Of a stretch of 64,000 nucleotides of DNA, positions 33,229 to 42,293 are shown one piece after another. The notes beneath the pieces were generated by a model. The model was not told where the DNA came from and did no database searches. It worked only from the letters and a program-made list of their open reading frames with translations. A program made the position numbers and the translations under genes. This DNA comes from RUG420 sp045642465 (lineage in GTDB: Bacteria; Bacillota; Clostridia; Oscillospirales; Acutalibacteraceae). Every line of letters starts with the position of its first letter. Position 1 is the first letter of the stretch. Where the stretch lies: contig JAZUIY010000017.1 in NCBI GenBank assembly GCA_045642465.1, positions 12,793-76,792 of the forward strand. The letters are read 5' to 3'.

Positions 33229-34512
33229 ATGAAGTATGTTTGGGAACGCTTCAAAGAAGAGTTTTCTCACTTTAATGACCATTTTCTGGTGTACCTGAAA
33301 TGGCTCTCGGTTTCCCTCATCTTGGGTGCCATCATGGGCTTAATTGCCACTGCTTTTTACTATTGCCTCAATTGGGCCACCGCCTATAGAGAAGACCATG
33401 GATACCTTATTTGGCTGTTGCCAATTGCCGGTTTAGTCATTGCTCTAATGTACCGGCTCTTTGACAAAAGCCCAAAAAACAGTGAGAACAAGGGCACCAA
33501 TATGGCCCTGGCCGCCGTCAATTCTGACGAACAGGTATCGGCCCGCATGACACCCCTCATTTTTATTTCCAGTATTTTGTCTCACCTGTTCGGTGCATCT
33601 GTTGGCCGTGAAGGTGCTGCCCTGCAAATGGGGGCCAGCATTGGCTCAACCTTTGCCCGGATTTTCAAATTCAAAGAAGATGACACCAAGGTGCTGATTA
33701 TGACCGGCATGGCAGGCGCCTTTGCCGCCCTGTTCGGTGCACCGGTTACCGCTGCCATTTTCTCCATTGAAGTCATCAGCGTCGGCGTCATGTACTACGC
33801 CGCATTGGTGCCTTGCATTACTTCCGCTTTAACGGCCATTTCTTTGGCCAAGTTTTTGGGGGTTCAATACCCGGAATTCCAGATTCCTGTCATTCCGGAA
33901 TTCACCCCGTTTACTGCCGGCATGACCACGCTACTGGGGGTAGGCTGCGCCGTGCTCAGCATTGGCGTTTGCATGACTCTGATTGTCACCGAAAAGTTTA
34001 TGAATACGGTATTTAACAATACCTACATTCGGATTTTCGTTGCCGGTACAATGATTAGCATTCTAACCGCCATTGTGGGCAGCCAGGACTACAACGGTCT
34101 CGGCGCAGGCGTCATCTTCGCCTCCGTCTTAGGCCAGACCGTTTGGTATGCCTTCTTACTGAAACTGTTATTCACCGCCATTTCTCTGGCCGGTGGGTAC
34201 CGGGGCGGTGAAATTGTCCCATCCCTGTTTATTGGTGCCACCTTTGGCTGTATGGCTGCCCCACTCATCGGCATGCCGGCCGGCCTCTGTGCAGCCCTCG
34301 GCATGATTGCCGTGTTCTGCGGTGTGACCAATTCGCCAATTGCCTCCTTCATCATGGGGGTAGAGTTGTTCCACGGACAGGGTGGTTGGTTCTTCGCCAT
34401 TGTGGTAGCAGTCAGCTACATGCTGTCCGGCTACTATGGCATTTATAAGAGCCAGTTAATTGTCTATTCCAAATATAGAAACGCTTATGTACGGAGAAAA
34501 ATTCTTCGTTAA
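33229..34512 (+). CDS. ClC-family chloride channel/transporter
   Basis: A 427-residue membrane protein of the ClC fold with many helices. The gating-glutamate motif is GREGAALQMG with E128 (usual GREGP has Ala in the Pro place), and the late anion-site block reads GGEIVPSLFIGATFG. Retention of the Glu suggests an H+/Cl- exchanger rather than a channel. The first canonical GSGIP-like motif is not obvious. No cytoplasmic CBS domains are present. AAGGAGG precedes the ATG. Substrate specificity remains open. Confidence 0.88.
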   Translation: MKYVWERFKEEFSHFNDHFLVYLKWLSVSLILGAIMGLIATAFYYCLNWATAYREDHGYLIWLLPIAGLVIALMYRLFDKSPKNSENKGTNMALAAVNSDEQVSARMTPLIFISSILSHLFGASVGREGAALQMGASIGSTFARIFKFKEDDTKVLIMTGMAGAFAALFGAPVTAAIFSIEVISVGVMYYAALVPCITSALTAISLAKFLGVQYPEFQIPVIPEFTPFTAGMTTLLGVGCAVLSIGVCMTLIVTEKFMNTVFNNTYIRIFVAGTMISILTAIVGSQDYNGLGAGVIFASVLGQTVWYAFLLKLLFTAISLAGGYRGGEIVPSLFIGATFGCMAAPLIGMPAGLCAALGMIAVFCGVTNSPIASFIMGVELFHGQGGWFFAIVVAVSYMLSGYYGIYKSQLIVYSKYRNAYVRRKILR

Positions 34513-34533
34513 TCTACATCAAGGAGAAATCAT

Positions 34534-35127
34534 ATGAGTTATTACATTACCATCAGCCGTCAGTATGGCTGTGGTGGCCGCTTGGTAGGGAAGGCACTGG
34601 CTGAAAAGCTGGGAATCCCTTATTACGACAGAGACGGCATTGTGGATTTAATTGCAGAAGACTGTGGCCTTGCCAGAGAATCTGTATTAAGCCTGATGGA
34701 CCGACGCACTTCCAGCTTGCTTTATGACATGGTGACCTTTGGGCCAAGCAACCCGTTGGAGGATCAGGTGTTCCTGTCCAAAACCAGAGTCATTAACCGT
34801 TTGGCAGACCAGGGCTCCTGCGTCATTGTAGGAAGCTGTGCCGACTACGTACTGAGAGACCGGGGAAACCTGCTAAAAGTCTTTCTTTATGGCAGTACTG
34901 AAACCAGATTGGAACGAGCTACATCGCTCTACGGTGACAAAGAAACCGTTTCCGAAAACAAATTGAAGGCCATTGATAAAAAGCGTGCCGACTACTATAA
35001 ATTCTTCACTTCCACCAAGTGGGGAAGCCGGGAAAATTATGACCTCCTGCTCAATACCGATTTGGGCATTGATGAAGTTGCCACTGTGTTGGAACGGATT
35101 GCAAGAGCCAGTGTGGAGGGGAAATAA
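34534..35127 (+). CDS. Cytidylate kinase-like family protein
   Basis: A 197-residue P-loop protein. The start YITISRQYGCGGRLVGKALAEKLGIPYYD matches the cytidylate-kinase-like family common in Clostridia, where the phosphate loop reads RQYGSGG rather than a classical GxxxxGKS. A KKRADYYKFFTSTKWG segment near residue 150 is also typical. The true substrate is not known; it is distinct from housekeeping cytidylate kinase. Its stop is directly followed by the GTG start of the MATE gene. Confidence 0.85.
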   Translation: MSYYITISRQYGCGGRLVGKALAEKLGIPYYDRDGIVDLIAEDCGLARESVLSLMDRRTSSLLYDMVTFGPSNPLEDQVFLSKTRVINRLADQGSCVIVGSCADYVLRDRGNLLKVFLYGSTETRLERATSLYGDKETVSENKLKAIDKKRADYYKFFTSTKWGSRENYDLLLNTDLGIDEVATVLERIARASVEGK

Positions 35128-36498
35128 GTGGAAGAAATAAGAGAGAATAAAATGGGCACCATGCCCGTTGGGAAACTGTTGATTACCACTTCACTTCCCA
35201 TGATGATTTCCATGTTGGTGCTGGCCCTTTATAACATTGTGGACAGTTACTTCGTGGCGAAAATTCACGAGGATGCCATGACGGCTTTGTCCTTGGCATT
35301 CCCAATTCAGAACTTGATGATTGCATTCTCGGTAGGTACCGGGGTAGGCGTAAATGCCTTGCTTTCCAAGAGCTTGGGGGAAAAGAACCAAACCTTGGTA
35401 AACAAGAGTGCCAATAACGCCGTCTTTATTTATTTCTGTACCTTCCTGCTGTTTGCTATAGCCGGTGTATTTGTGGTAAAGCCATTCTTTGCACTGCAGC
35501 ACGCCACCGACTTGGCAGTGGAATACGGCATCAGTTATTTGAGTGTTATTATGATTTGCTCCTTTGGCGTATTTGCCCAAGGCTGCATGGAACGTCTGCT
35601 GATTTCCACCGGACGGACCATTTATTCCATGATTACTCAAATTGTAGGTGCAGTCATCAACATTATTTTGGACCCAATCTTAATTTTCGGTTACCTGGGC
35701 GCTCCACAGATGGGCGTTAAGGGTGCAGCCATTGCCACCATCATTGGTCAGTGCTGCGCTGCCGCTTTGGGTATTTACTTTAACCGTAAGTTCAATCCGG
35801 AAATCAAACTGAGCTTTAAAATGATGAAGCCGGACTGGCAGGTCATTGGCAGAATTTATAAGGTTGGTTTGCCATCCATTGTCATGTCTTCCATTTCTTC
35901 CATCATGGTATTCGGCATGAACAAGATTCTCATGAGCTTTACCCAGACCGCAGTTACCGTATTCGGTGCCTATTTCAAGCTCCAGAGCTTCGTCTTTATG
36001 CCGGTATTCGGTATGAACAGCGGCTTGGTCCCAATTATTGCTTATAACTATGGCGCCCGGAATTACAACCGTATTACGGGCACCCTGAAGAAGGCAGTGA
36101 AATATTCCGTCAGCATTATGGTGGTGGGCTGTGTTCTGTTTGAACTCTTCCCGGCACCGCTGCTGTCCATCTTCAGCGCCTCTGACACCATGCTGCAAAT
36201 TGGTGTTCCGGCCCTTCGGATTATTGCCATTCACTTCCCAATTGCAGGCGCAGCCATTATGTTCATGTCCACCCTGCAGGCGTTGGGTAAGTCCATTAAG
36301 AGTTTGATTGTTTCCTTGCTCCGTCAGCTGGGTGCATTGCTTCCATCTGCTTGGCTCCTTGCTCAGACCGGAAACTTAAACATGGTTTGGTTCGCCTTCC
36401 CAATTGCAGAAGCCGTATCCATTACCTGTGTATCCCTGTTCCTTCGCATGTCTTTGAAGGAAATCAAAAAAGAAATCCAGCCAACGTTGGCGGAATAA
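35128..36498 (+). CDS. MATE family efflux transporter
   Basis: A 456-residue multidrug/toxin extrusion protein with about 12 membrane helices. The family pattern is visible: PVGKLLITTSLPMMISMLVLALYN, VDSYFVAKI, GTGVGVNALLS, and a repeated second half with LPSIVMSSISSIMVFGMN. The start is GTG at 35128, immediately after the previous stop, with GGAGG about 8 bases upstream; an ATG eight codons later lacks such a site. Ion coupling and substrates are unknown. It ends at a strong bidirectional terminator. Confidence 0.92.
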   Translation: MEEIRENKMGTMPVGKLLITTSLPMMISMLVLALYNIVDSYFVAKIHEDAMTALSLAFPIQNLMIAFSVGTGVGVNALLSKSLGEKNQTLVNKSANNAVFIYFCTFLLFAIAGVFVVKPFFALQHATDLAVEYGISYLSVIMICSFGVFAQGCMERLLISTGRTIYSMITQIVGAVINIILDPILIFGYLGAPQMGVKGAAIATIIGQCCAAALGIYFNRKFNPEIKLSFKMMKPDWQVIGRIYKVGLPSIVMSSISSIMVFGMNKILMSFTQTAVTVFGAYFKLQSFVFMPVFGMNSGLVPIIAYNYGARNYNRITGTLKKAVKYSVSIMVVGCVLFELFPAPLLSIFSASDTMLQIGVPALRIIAIHFPIAGAAIMFMSTLQALGKSIKSLIVSLLRQLGALLPSAWLLAQTGNLNMVWFAFPIAEAVSITCVSLFLRMSLKEIKKEIQPTLAE

Positions 36499-36501
36499 TA
36501 A

Positions 36502-36535
36502 AAAAGCGGCAGTCATTTGACTGCCGCTTTTCTTA
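36502..36535. terminator. Bidirectional terminator between the MATE gene and plsY
   Basis: A 10-bp stem GCGGCAGTCA/TGACTGCCGC with flanking A and T runs on both sides, shared by converging genes. Confidence 0.92.
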
Positions 36536-37300
36536 TTTCTTATTTTTGCTTTTCTGCTTTTTTGGCTTGGTTTCTTTCGACTCTGCCGGAATGGTAACGT
36601 TCTCAATGGAACCCCAAAGGGTTTTGTGGAACCGGGTTGGCTCCTTCTCTTTTTCGCCCCAAAGCGGTTCCCGTTCCCCGTTTATGACACCAATTAAATT
36701 GTTGCGGTGCCGGTAGAAGGAAATTAACGGATACAGACAGGCGCTCAGGGTAATCCAGTAGAAACCGTCGTAGGAATAATAAATGGCGATGTAGCCTACC
36801 AGAGAAAAGAAGTCAAACATTAAAGAGGCCAGCACCGTTCTCTTGGAAAGAACGAGACCCAGTAAAGCCGGAATGGCGGCAATGAGAAAGACCTTCCAAT
36901 TGATGATGAGGCAAACCCCTAGAGAAAGGGCAACCCCTTTTCCGCCGCGGAAACCCATCCAACATGGATAGTTGTGTCCGAGAATGGCAAAGACCCCGCT
37001 GATTAATTGAAGCACAATAGAGGTTTCTATGGAGCCCACAATGGCTTCGGTTAACACCAACTTGGTAAAAAGAACGGCAACCGCGCCTTTGGTAATGTCT
37101 ACTAAAAGACAGATAAAGCCAAATTCAAAACCGAAGACACGGAAGGCGTTGGTGGCGCTAAAATAGTTGCTTCCTTCTTCTCTTAAATCCTTTCCGTAGA
37201 ACTTGATTCCTAAGAGTAAAGCAGGCTGCGCAGAGCCAATTAGGTAGCTAAATAAAAAGCAGCCAACAATGCAGATGGCAACCAGTGCCGAGTGGCTCAT
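36533..37300 (-). CDS. plsY: Glycerol-3-phosphate acyltransferase PlsY-like, with extra C-terminal tail
   Basis: PlsY transfers the acyl group from acyl-phosphate to glycerol-3-phosphate in phospholipid synthesis. Three family motifs are present in a multi-helix membrane protein: IGSAQPALLLG, EGSNYFSATNAFRVFG and GHNYPCWMGFRGGKGVALS. The second motif differs from the usual GSGNxGATN. The 255-residue length exceeds the usual ~200 by a hydrophilic tail (about 200-255) rich in Lys and Glu, ending KKQKSKNKK. A paralogous role beside a standard PlsY elsewhere is possible. Confidence 0.82.
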   Translation of the reverse strand: MSHSALVAICIVGCFLFSYLIGSAQPALLLGIKFYGKDLREEGSNYFSATNAFRVFGFEFGFICLLVDITKGAVAVLFTKLVLTEAIVGSIETSIVLQLISGVFAILGHNYPCWMGFRGGKGVALSLGVCLIINWKVFLIAAIPALLGLVLSKRTVLASLMFDFFSLVGYIAIYYSYDGFYWITLSACLYPLISFYRHRNNLIGVINGEREPLWGEKEKEPTRFHKTLWGSIENVTIPAESKETKPKKQKSKNKK

Positions 37301-37317
37301 AAGCCCTTCCCTCCTTG

Positions 37318-37346
37318 TTGAAAAGATACGTTAAACACGGTAGAAT
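37318..37346 (+). promoter_or_regulatory. Sigma-A promoter of the Rrf2 regulator gene
   Basis: TTGAAA (37318-37323) and TAGAAT (37341-37346) with a 17-base spacer. Transcription would begin about 14 bases before the ATG at 37367, which excludes the upstream GTG as a start. Confidence 0.72.
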
Positions 37347-37366
37347 ATGTGGCAGGTGATAGATTT

Positions 37367-37780
37367 ATGATGATTAGTACAAAAGGGCGTTATGCCTTCC
37401 GCTTTATGTTGGATTTGGCCCAACATAAAGAGGATGGATATATTTCTTTAAAAGAAGTTGCAGAACGCCAAAATATTTCCATGAAATACTTGGAAGCCAT
37501 TACCAGCCGCTTAACCAAAGCGGAATTGATTACGGCTCATCATGGAAAAAACGGGGGCTACATGCTTTCCCGTTCGCCTGCGGATATTTCTGCCGGTGAA
37601 ATTCTGAAGTGTGCAGAAGGGGACTTGGCTCCTGTTTCTTGCACCGGATCCGAATCCGGCTGTGACAATATGACAGAATGCCTGACGTATCCCCTTTGGA
37701 AAAATTTGGATGACCGCATTTATGCTTACCTCGACAGTGTGTCTTTGGAAGACGTTTTGCTGGGTCATGTAAACAGCTAA
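37367..37780 (+). CDS. Rrf2 family regulator with three cysteines (IscR-like)
   Basis: A 137-residue winged-helix regulator: MMISTKGRYAFRFMLDLA, the recognition part ISMKYLEAITSRLTKAELI and the wing GGYMLSRSPADIS. C92, C99 and C105 (CTGSESGCDNMTEC) are placed like the Fe-S ligands of IscR (usual spacing C-x5-C-x5-C; here x6 then x5), so Fe-S sensing is plausible. No iscS-iscU or cysteine genes are adjacent; it stands alone. The start at 37367 is set by AGGTGA upstream and by the promoter position. Confidence 0.9.
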   Translation: MMISTKGRYAFRFMLDLAQHKEDGYISLKEVAERQNISMKYLEAITSRLTKAELITAHHGKNGGYMLSRSPADISAGEILKCAEGDLAPVSCTGSESGCDNMTECLTYPLWKNLDDRIYAYLDSVSLEDVLLGHVNS

Positions 37781-38566
37781 TTATTTTACACCGTCAAAGG
37801 TACGGTTATAAATGGCGTTGACCACAAACCGTTCCGTTTTGGTACGGGACGTACAGGTGGACAAGGTCAACATTTGTTCTTGTCCGGTTACATTGTGGTA
37901 GCCAAAGTCTACGACGGACAGTGCTACTACACTTTGCAGCCAGTAGAACCGGCTTTGTTCGTTTTCAAAGCTGAGAAGATAAATATCATCAGAAGTTTCT
38001 GCCGTAAAGCAGGAAACAATCTTATACTCTAAAACTCTGTTGTCTTGCAGAATGTAAATGTAAGGATGCGCCTTGGCATAGGTGGCATCTTTATATTTTT
38101 TCAAAGACCCGAACATGGACCCGTTTTTGGTGTTGTGACCGTAAATGAGAATGTGTGGGTCGGTTAAATCCGGCTTACATTCCGCAGCGAGGAAGATGCT
38201 GCCGAAGTCACTGTAAGAGCGGGTGAAGGTGTGCTTCAGGTAATAATTGTTGTTGTCCGGTGCCATCAGCGGATAGTTGACCGGTGTGTCCGGAATTAAT
38301 ATCCAGCCTAAGGTGTCTGGGTTGGCAACTTTTAAACCGGCATGGTCAATGCTAACCCCCAGGTTGATGGTGTTGTCCTGAGCCGGCGTTCCGGATGAGG
38401 TTTCACTGACGTACTCCTCCGAAACGGTGTCGTATAATTGGTCTCCCTTATGATAGTCGTAAGCCATCTTGCCCAATTCAAAGGCGGCAATTAAGAAGAT
38501 GAGAAGGAACAACATTTCCAGAATAAAGAGCATTCTGGAACGGTAGTTGGACTGCTTTTCACTCAT
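37781..38566 (-). CDS. srtB: Class B sortase
   Basis: A 261-residue membrane-anchored transpeptidase that attaches surface proteins to the cell wall. One N-terminal helix (about 12-31) anchors it. The catalytic residues are in family context: H144 (IYGHNTKNGSMFG), C238 (LTLSTCTS) and R246 (TERFVV). The long insert before the Cys and LGWILIPDTPVNYPL fit class B. No substrate with an LPxTG- or NPxTN-like sorting signal is encoded nearby, so it is probably a housekeeping sortase. Confidence 0.92.
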   Translation of the reverse strand: MSEKQSNYRSRMLFILEMLFLLIFLIAAFELGKMAYDYHKGDQLYDTVSEEYVSETSSGTPAQDNTINLGVSIDHAGLKVANPDTLGWILIPDTPVNYPLMAPDNNNYYLKHTFTRSYSDFGSIFLAAECKPDLTDPHILIYGHNTKNGSMFGSLKKYKDATYAKAHPYIYILQDNRVLEYKIVSCFTAETSDDIYLLSFENEQSRFYWLQSVVALSVVDFGYHNVTGQEQMLTLSTCTSRTKTERFVVNAIYNRTFDGVK

Positions 38567-38596
38567 GGGAATGAACTCCTTTCATTGTTTTCCCAT

Positions 38597-38605
38597 ATTA
38601 TACCA
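38597..38605 (-). promoter_or_regulatory. Extended -10 promoter of the sortase gene
   Basis: On the minus strand, TGG-TATAAT forms an extended -10 with no good -35, about 30 bases before the sortase start. Confidence 0.5.
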
Positions 38606-38638
38606 TGAATTCATAAACCACGAAAAGGAAAGAGCAAA

Positions 38639-40549
38639 ATGATTTTAAACCTCAGTAATCTGAAAAAGTCCTTCGGGGACCGCCTCTTGTTTGAAGGGGC
38701 CAATCTTTCCGTGGAAAAGGGAGACATTATAGGCCTCATTGGAGCCAATGGGGTAGGGAAAACCACCCTGTTCCGGATCATCACCGGGCAGGAAAGTGCA
38801 GACGAAGGCCTGGTTGCCATTTCACCGGTATTAACGGTAGGTTACCTGGAACAACATGTCTGCGCTGATTCAGACAAAACTACCTATGAAGAAACCTTAA
38901 CGGTATTTGAGCCGTTGAAAAAAATAGAGGCCCGCTTGGAAGAACTCCACCGGGCTTTGGAAGAAAAGTCGGACCCAGATTTAATTCTGGAACAGGAAAC
39001 GCTGCTGGAACAGTATAAGGCAAAAGACGGGCTGACCTATTTGAATCTGACCCGTTCCGTATTGACCGGACTGGGCTTTACGGAAGAGGAACAGGAACTT
39101 CCTGTAAAAAGCCTCTCTGGGGGTCAGAAATCCAAGATAGGTCTGGCTAAGTTACTTCTCCAAAAGCCCGACTTAATGCTCCTAGACGAACCGACAAACC
39201 ACTTGGACATCCGTTCCGTGGACTGGCTGGAAAAATTCATCCTAGGCAGTCACATTACCACTATTATTATTTCCCATGACCGTTACTTCCTGGACAAGGT
39301 CTGTAACAAAATGGCGGAAATTACCACCCACAAGGTGTACGTCACCGACGGCAATTATTCCAGGCATATGGAATTAAAGGCGGAGCGTGACCTGTCGGAG
39401 GAACGCCATTACAAGAACGTCATGGATGAAGTGCACCGGCTGGAGGGCGTCATTGAACAACAGCGCCGCTGGAACCGGGAAAAGAATATCAAAACTGCCG
39501 AAAGTAAACAAAAGCAGATTGACCGCATGACGGCCGGGCTGGAAAAGCCGGAACAGGAAAACTTTGACTTTTCCTTTGCCTTCCGGGCTGCCACCGTCAG
39601 CGGAGATGACGTGCTGGAACTCCATGACGTTTCCATGGCGTTCCCGGATAAACTGCTTTATGAGAATGTGTCCTTTGAGGTAAAACGGGGAGAACACATT
39701 TTTATAGTGGGAGAAAACGGCATTGGCAAAACCACTTTAATCAAACAGATTATGCGAAAGGGCCGGGGCGTGAAGTTCGGCGTCGGTGTTACCGTAGGAT
39801 ACTTTGATCAGCACCAGTTGAACTTGAGCCCACGGAAAACTGCCTTTGAGGAAATCCACGATGCCTACCCGCGCATGACCAATACGGAGGTGCGGTCCGC
39901 TTTGGCCATTTTCGGCTTTAAGCAGGACAAGGTGTTTGAAGAAATCAGTACCCTTTCCGGTGGAGAGCGGGCCAAAATTTCTCTTTGCAAGCTGATGCTT
40001 CAGCAGTGCAACCTGCTGATTTTAGACGAACCGACCAACCACTTAGATATCTATTCCATGGCCGCCCTGGAAGAGGCCCTAAAAGCCTACGATGGCACCT
40101 TGCTCATCATTAGCCACGACCGTTATTTCATCAATCAGTTGGCAGACAAAATTGTCTACTTAGAGCCGACGGATACCGAAGTATACGTAGGCGACTTTGA
40201 CCGTTTCTTAGAAGAGCGGGAACGCCGGGAATCCGGTGTCTCCTCGGTAGAAGAAAAGCCGAAAAAGGAAATGGGCACCGGCGGAAAAAGCTATCTGGAG
40301 CAAAAGAAGCTCCGCTCCGAACGAACCAAAGCCAAAACGGCACTGAAGAATAAAGAACGGGAAATTGAAGATCTGGAACAGCTGGTTGAGCAACTGACAG
40401 AGGCCTTAGATGACGACGCCATTGCCACTGACTTTTCCAAAATTACAGAACTATCGGAACAGCTGGCAGATGCCAACGGGAAACTGGAGGAGGCCATGGC
40501 CACCTGGGAATCCCTGGCAGAAACCGTAAGTTCCTTTGAAGAGGAATAG
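38639..40549 (+). CDS. ABC-F family ATPase
   Basis: A 636-residue soluble protein with two ABC ATPase domains and no membrane part. Walker A boxes are GANGVGKTT and GENGIGKTT; signatures LSGGQKSK and LSGGERAK; Walker B LMLLDEPTNHLD and LLILDEPTNHLD. Between them is the charged ABC-F linker (about 245-315), and a C-terminal coiled coil (about 540-636) rich in Glu, Lys and Leu. ABC-F proteins act on the ribosome (translation factor or antibiotic protection). The subfamily (Uup/YdiF-like versus resistance type) is not determinable by eye; the C-terminal coil favours Uup/YdiF. Confidence 0.93.
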   Translation: MILNLSNLKKSFGDRLLFEGANLSVEKGDIIGLIGANGVGKTTLFRIITGQESADEGLVAISPVLTVGYLEQHVCADSDKTTYEETLTVFEPLKKIEARLEELHRALEEKSDPDLILEQETLLEQYKAKDGLTYLNLTRSVLTGLGFTEEEQELPVKSLSGGQKSKIGLAKLLLQKPDLMLLDEPTNHLDIRSVDWLEKFILGSHITTIIISHDRYFLDKVCNKMAEITTHKVYVTDGNYSRHMELKAERDLSEERHYKNVMDEVHRLEGVIEQQRRWNREKNIKTAESKQKQIDRMTAGLEKPEQENFDFSFAFRAATVSGDDVLELHDVSMAFPDKLLYENVSFEVKRGEHIFIVGENGIGKTTLIKQIMRKGRGVKFGVGVTVGYFDQHQLNLSPRKTAFEEIHDAYPRMTNTEVRSALAIFGFKQDKVFEEISTLSGGERAKISLCKLMLQQCNLLILDEPTNHLDIYSMAALEEALKAYDGTLLIISHDRYFINQLADKIVYLEPTDTEVYVGDFDRFLEERERRESGVSSVEEKPKKEMGTGGKSYLEQKKLRSERTKAKTALKNKEREIEDLEQLVEQLTEALDDDAIATDFSKITELSEQLADANGKLEEAMATWESLAETVSSFEEE

Positions 40550-40560
40550 GGGGAAACCAT

Positions 40561-42240
40561 ATGTTTAAACTGCAGGCAGCCTTTATTTGTGACGGCCATA
40601 AGCACGCCACCACCGAATTTGACAATCCATATTTCACTGTGGATTATAGCGATGCATTTAACCACATTACTGCGAAGCTTTTGGTCAAAAAGGATATTAC
40701 TTTTGAATCCTTTTCTTTAGACGAAAAGCACGCCTTTGATAAGAATGATATCTTCTTTGCCAACGGATATCAGTCCTGGTCCACTTCTGTGGAACGGACC
40801 AAAGATGAAACAGCAGAAGGATACATTAAGCTGGCAGACTACATTAGCCTGGGCCAGTATTGTGCCTCTACCTTTGCAGATTACAACTTCACCAACTATT
40901 GGGAAAAGGGCGTATTCCATTCTGCCACCTTTACTTACCTTCGGAAAAAGGGTGGCAAGGACATTACCCTTTATGGTTCCAAGTCCGAACGCCAGGGCTT
41001 TACCTTCTTTGAAGTGGACATGCAAAAGGGCCGCTTCTCCATTACGAAAGATGTAGAAGGCTTACAGTTAAAGGCAGGCCAGGAATATGACCTGGTAGAT
41101 GTCACAGTCATTAACGACAGCTATGACAACGCCTTTGACCAGTACTTCTTTAAGTTCTGCGGATTTAAGAAGCCAAAAATTGACCGCCTTGCCGGTTACA
41201 CTTCCTGGTATAACTATTTCCGCAATATAGATGAAAAGATTATTCTCCGTGACCTGGATGGCTTGGACATTGTAAAAGACCAGGCAGAAATCTTCCAGAT
41301 TGATGATGGTTATTCTAAGGTAGGGGACTGGACCAGCCCAGATAAAGAAAAGTTCCCGAATGGACTGAAGGCAATTGTAGAAAAGGTTCATGCCAAAGGA
41401 TATAAGGCCGGCTTGTGGTTGGCACCGCTGAATGTGCAGATGAGTTCCGACCTGTTCAAAGCCCACAGAGACTGGCTGATTCCATCTCCGAAATATGGCC
41501 CGAAGCTGCCGGAACTGGGGCTCATTAACTGGGGCCCAACCTTTGTTCTGGATATTGAAAAGCCGGAAGTCAGAGGCCACTTAAAGAATGTCTTCAACAC
41601 CGTTCTGAACGAATGGGGCTTTGACATGGTAAAACTGGACTTCCTCTATACTGCCTGCATGTTCCCACGGAACGGGAAGACCCGCGGCCAGTTGATGTGC
41701 GAAGCAGTAGACCTGCTCCGGGAATGCTGCGGTGACAAGATTGTTTTGGGCTGCGGCTGTCCTCTGGGCGCCTGCATGGGTATTTTTGATGCCTGCCGCA
41801 TTGGCTGTGACGTCAACCCGGTATTTGCAGGGGATCTCTTCAACAAGCTGAAGCTGAACAACGAACTGCCATGCACCAGAAACACCATGATGGACACGGT
41901 ATTCCGCAGAGGCTTAAACGGTCGTGCATTTTTAAATGACCCAGATGTATTCTTCCTGCGGGACTTCAATTTGGACTTTACCATGGAACAGAAACTGGAC
42001 TTGGCGAAAGTCAACGACATGTGCGGTTCCATCATCTTTATGTCCGATGACGCCGGTCAGTATGACGACAAGGCCAAGAAGTACTTAAAGAATGTGTTCT
42101 CCAAGAAGGACTACAAGGTAGAATTGGCAGAGTTTGTAGATGCCGATACCTTGAAAATTAAGTACACCGAAAACGGCAAAAAGAAAACCTTGCAGTTTAA
42201 TTTAAATGACGGTAAGGGAAACGTAACCGAAAACTTCTAA
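40561..42240 (+). CDS. GH36 alpha-galactosidase
   Basis: A 559-residue cytoplasmic glycosidase (no signal peptide) cleaving alpha-1,6-galactosides such as melibiose or raffinose. An N-terminal beta-rich region (1-215) precedes the barrel. The catalytic nucleophile is D360 in MVKLDFLY and the acid/base D417 in CRIGCDVNP, with EIFQIDDGYSKVGDW as the conserved substrate loop. It is shorter than the ~720-residue GH36 type I enzymes, matching the compact Clostridial form. It starts 12 bases after the ABC-F gene. Confidence 0.88.
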   Translation: MFKLQAAFICDGHKHATTEFDNPYFTVDYSDAFNHITAKLLVKKDITFESFSLDEKHAFDKNDIFFANGYQSWSTSVERTKDETAEGYIKLADYISLGQYCASTFADYNFTNYWEKGVFHSATFTYLRKKGGKDITLYGSKSERQGFTFFEVDMQKGRFSITKDVEGLQLKAGQEYDLVDVTVINDSYDNAFDQYFFKFCGFKKPKIDRLAGYTSWYNYFRNIDEKIILRDLDGLDIVKDQAEIFQIDDGYSKVGDWTSPDKEKFPNGLKAIVEKVHAKGYKAGLWLAPLNVQMSSDLFKAHRDWLIPSPKYGPKLPELGLINWGPTFVLDIEKPEVRGHLKNVFNTVLNEWGFDMVKLDFLYTACMFPRNGKTRGQLMCEAVDLLRECCGDKIVLGCGCPLGACMGIFDACRIGCDVNPVFAGDLFNKLKLNNELPCTRNTMMDTVFRRGLNGRAFLNDPDVFFLRDFNLDFTMEQKLDLAKVNDMCGSIIFMSDDAGQYDDKAKKYLKNVFSKKDYKVELAEFVDADTLKIKYTENGKKKTLQFNLNDGKGNVTENF

Positions 42241-42250
42241 TAGAAAAAGA

Positions 42251-42284
42251 AAAAGACCTGAGCAAAAGCTCAGGTCTTTTGGTT
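42251..42284. terminator. Bidirectional terminator between the GH36 gene and nfnB
   Basis: A 13-bp stem AAAAGACCTGAGC/GCTCAGGTCTTTT with an AAAA loop, shared by converging genes. Confidence 0.93.
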
Positions 42285-42293
42285 TATTAAGAT

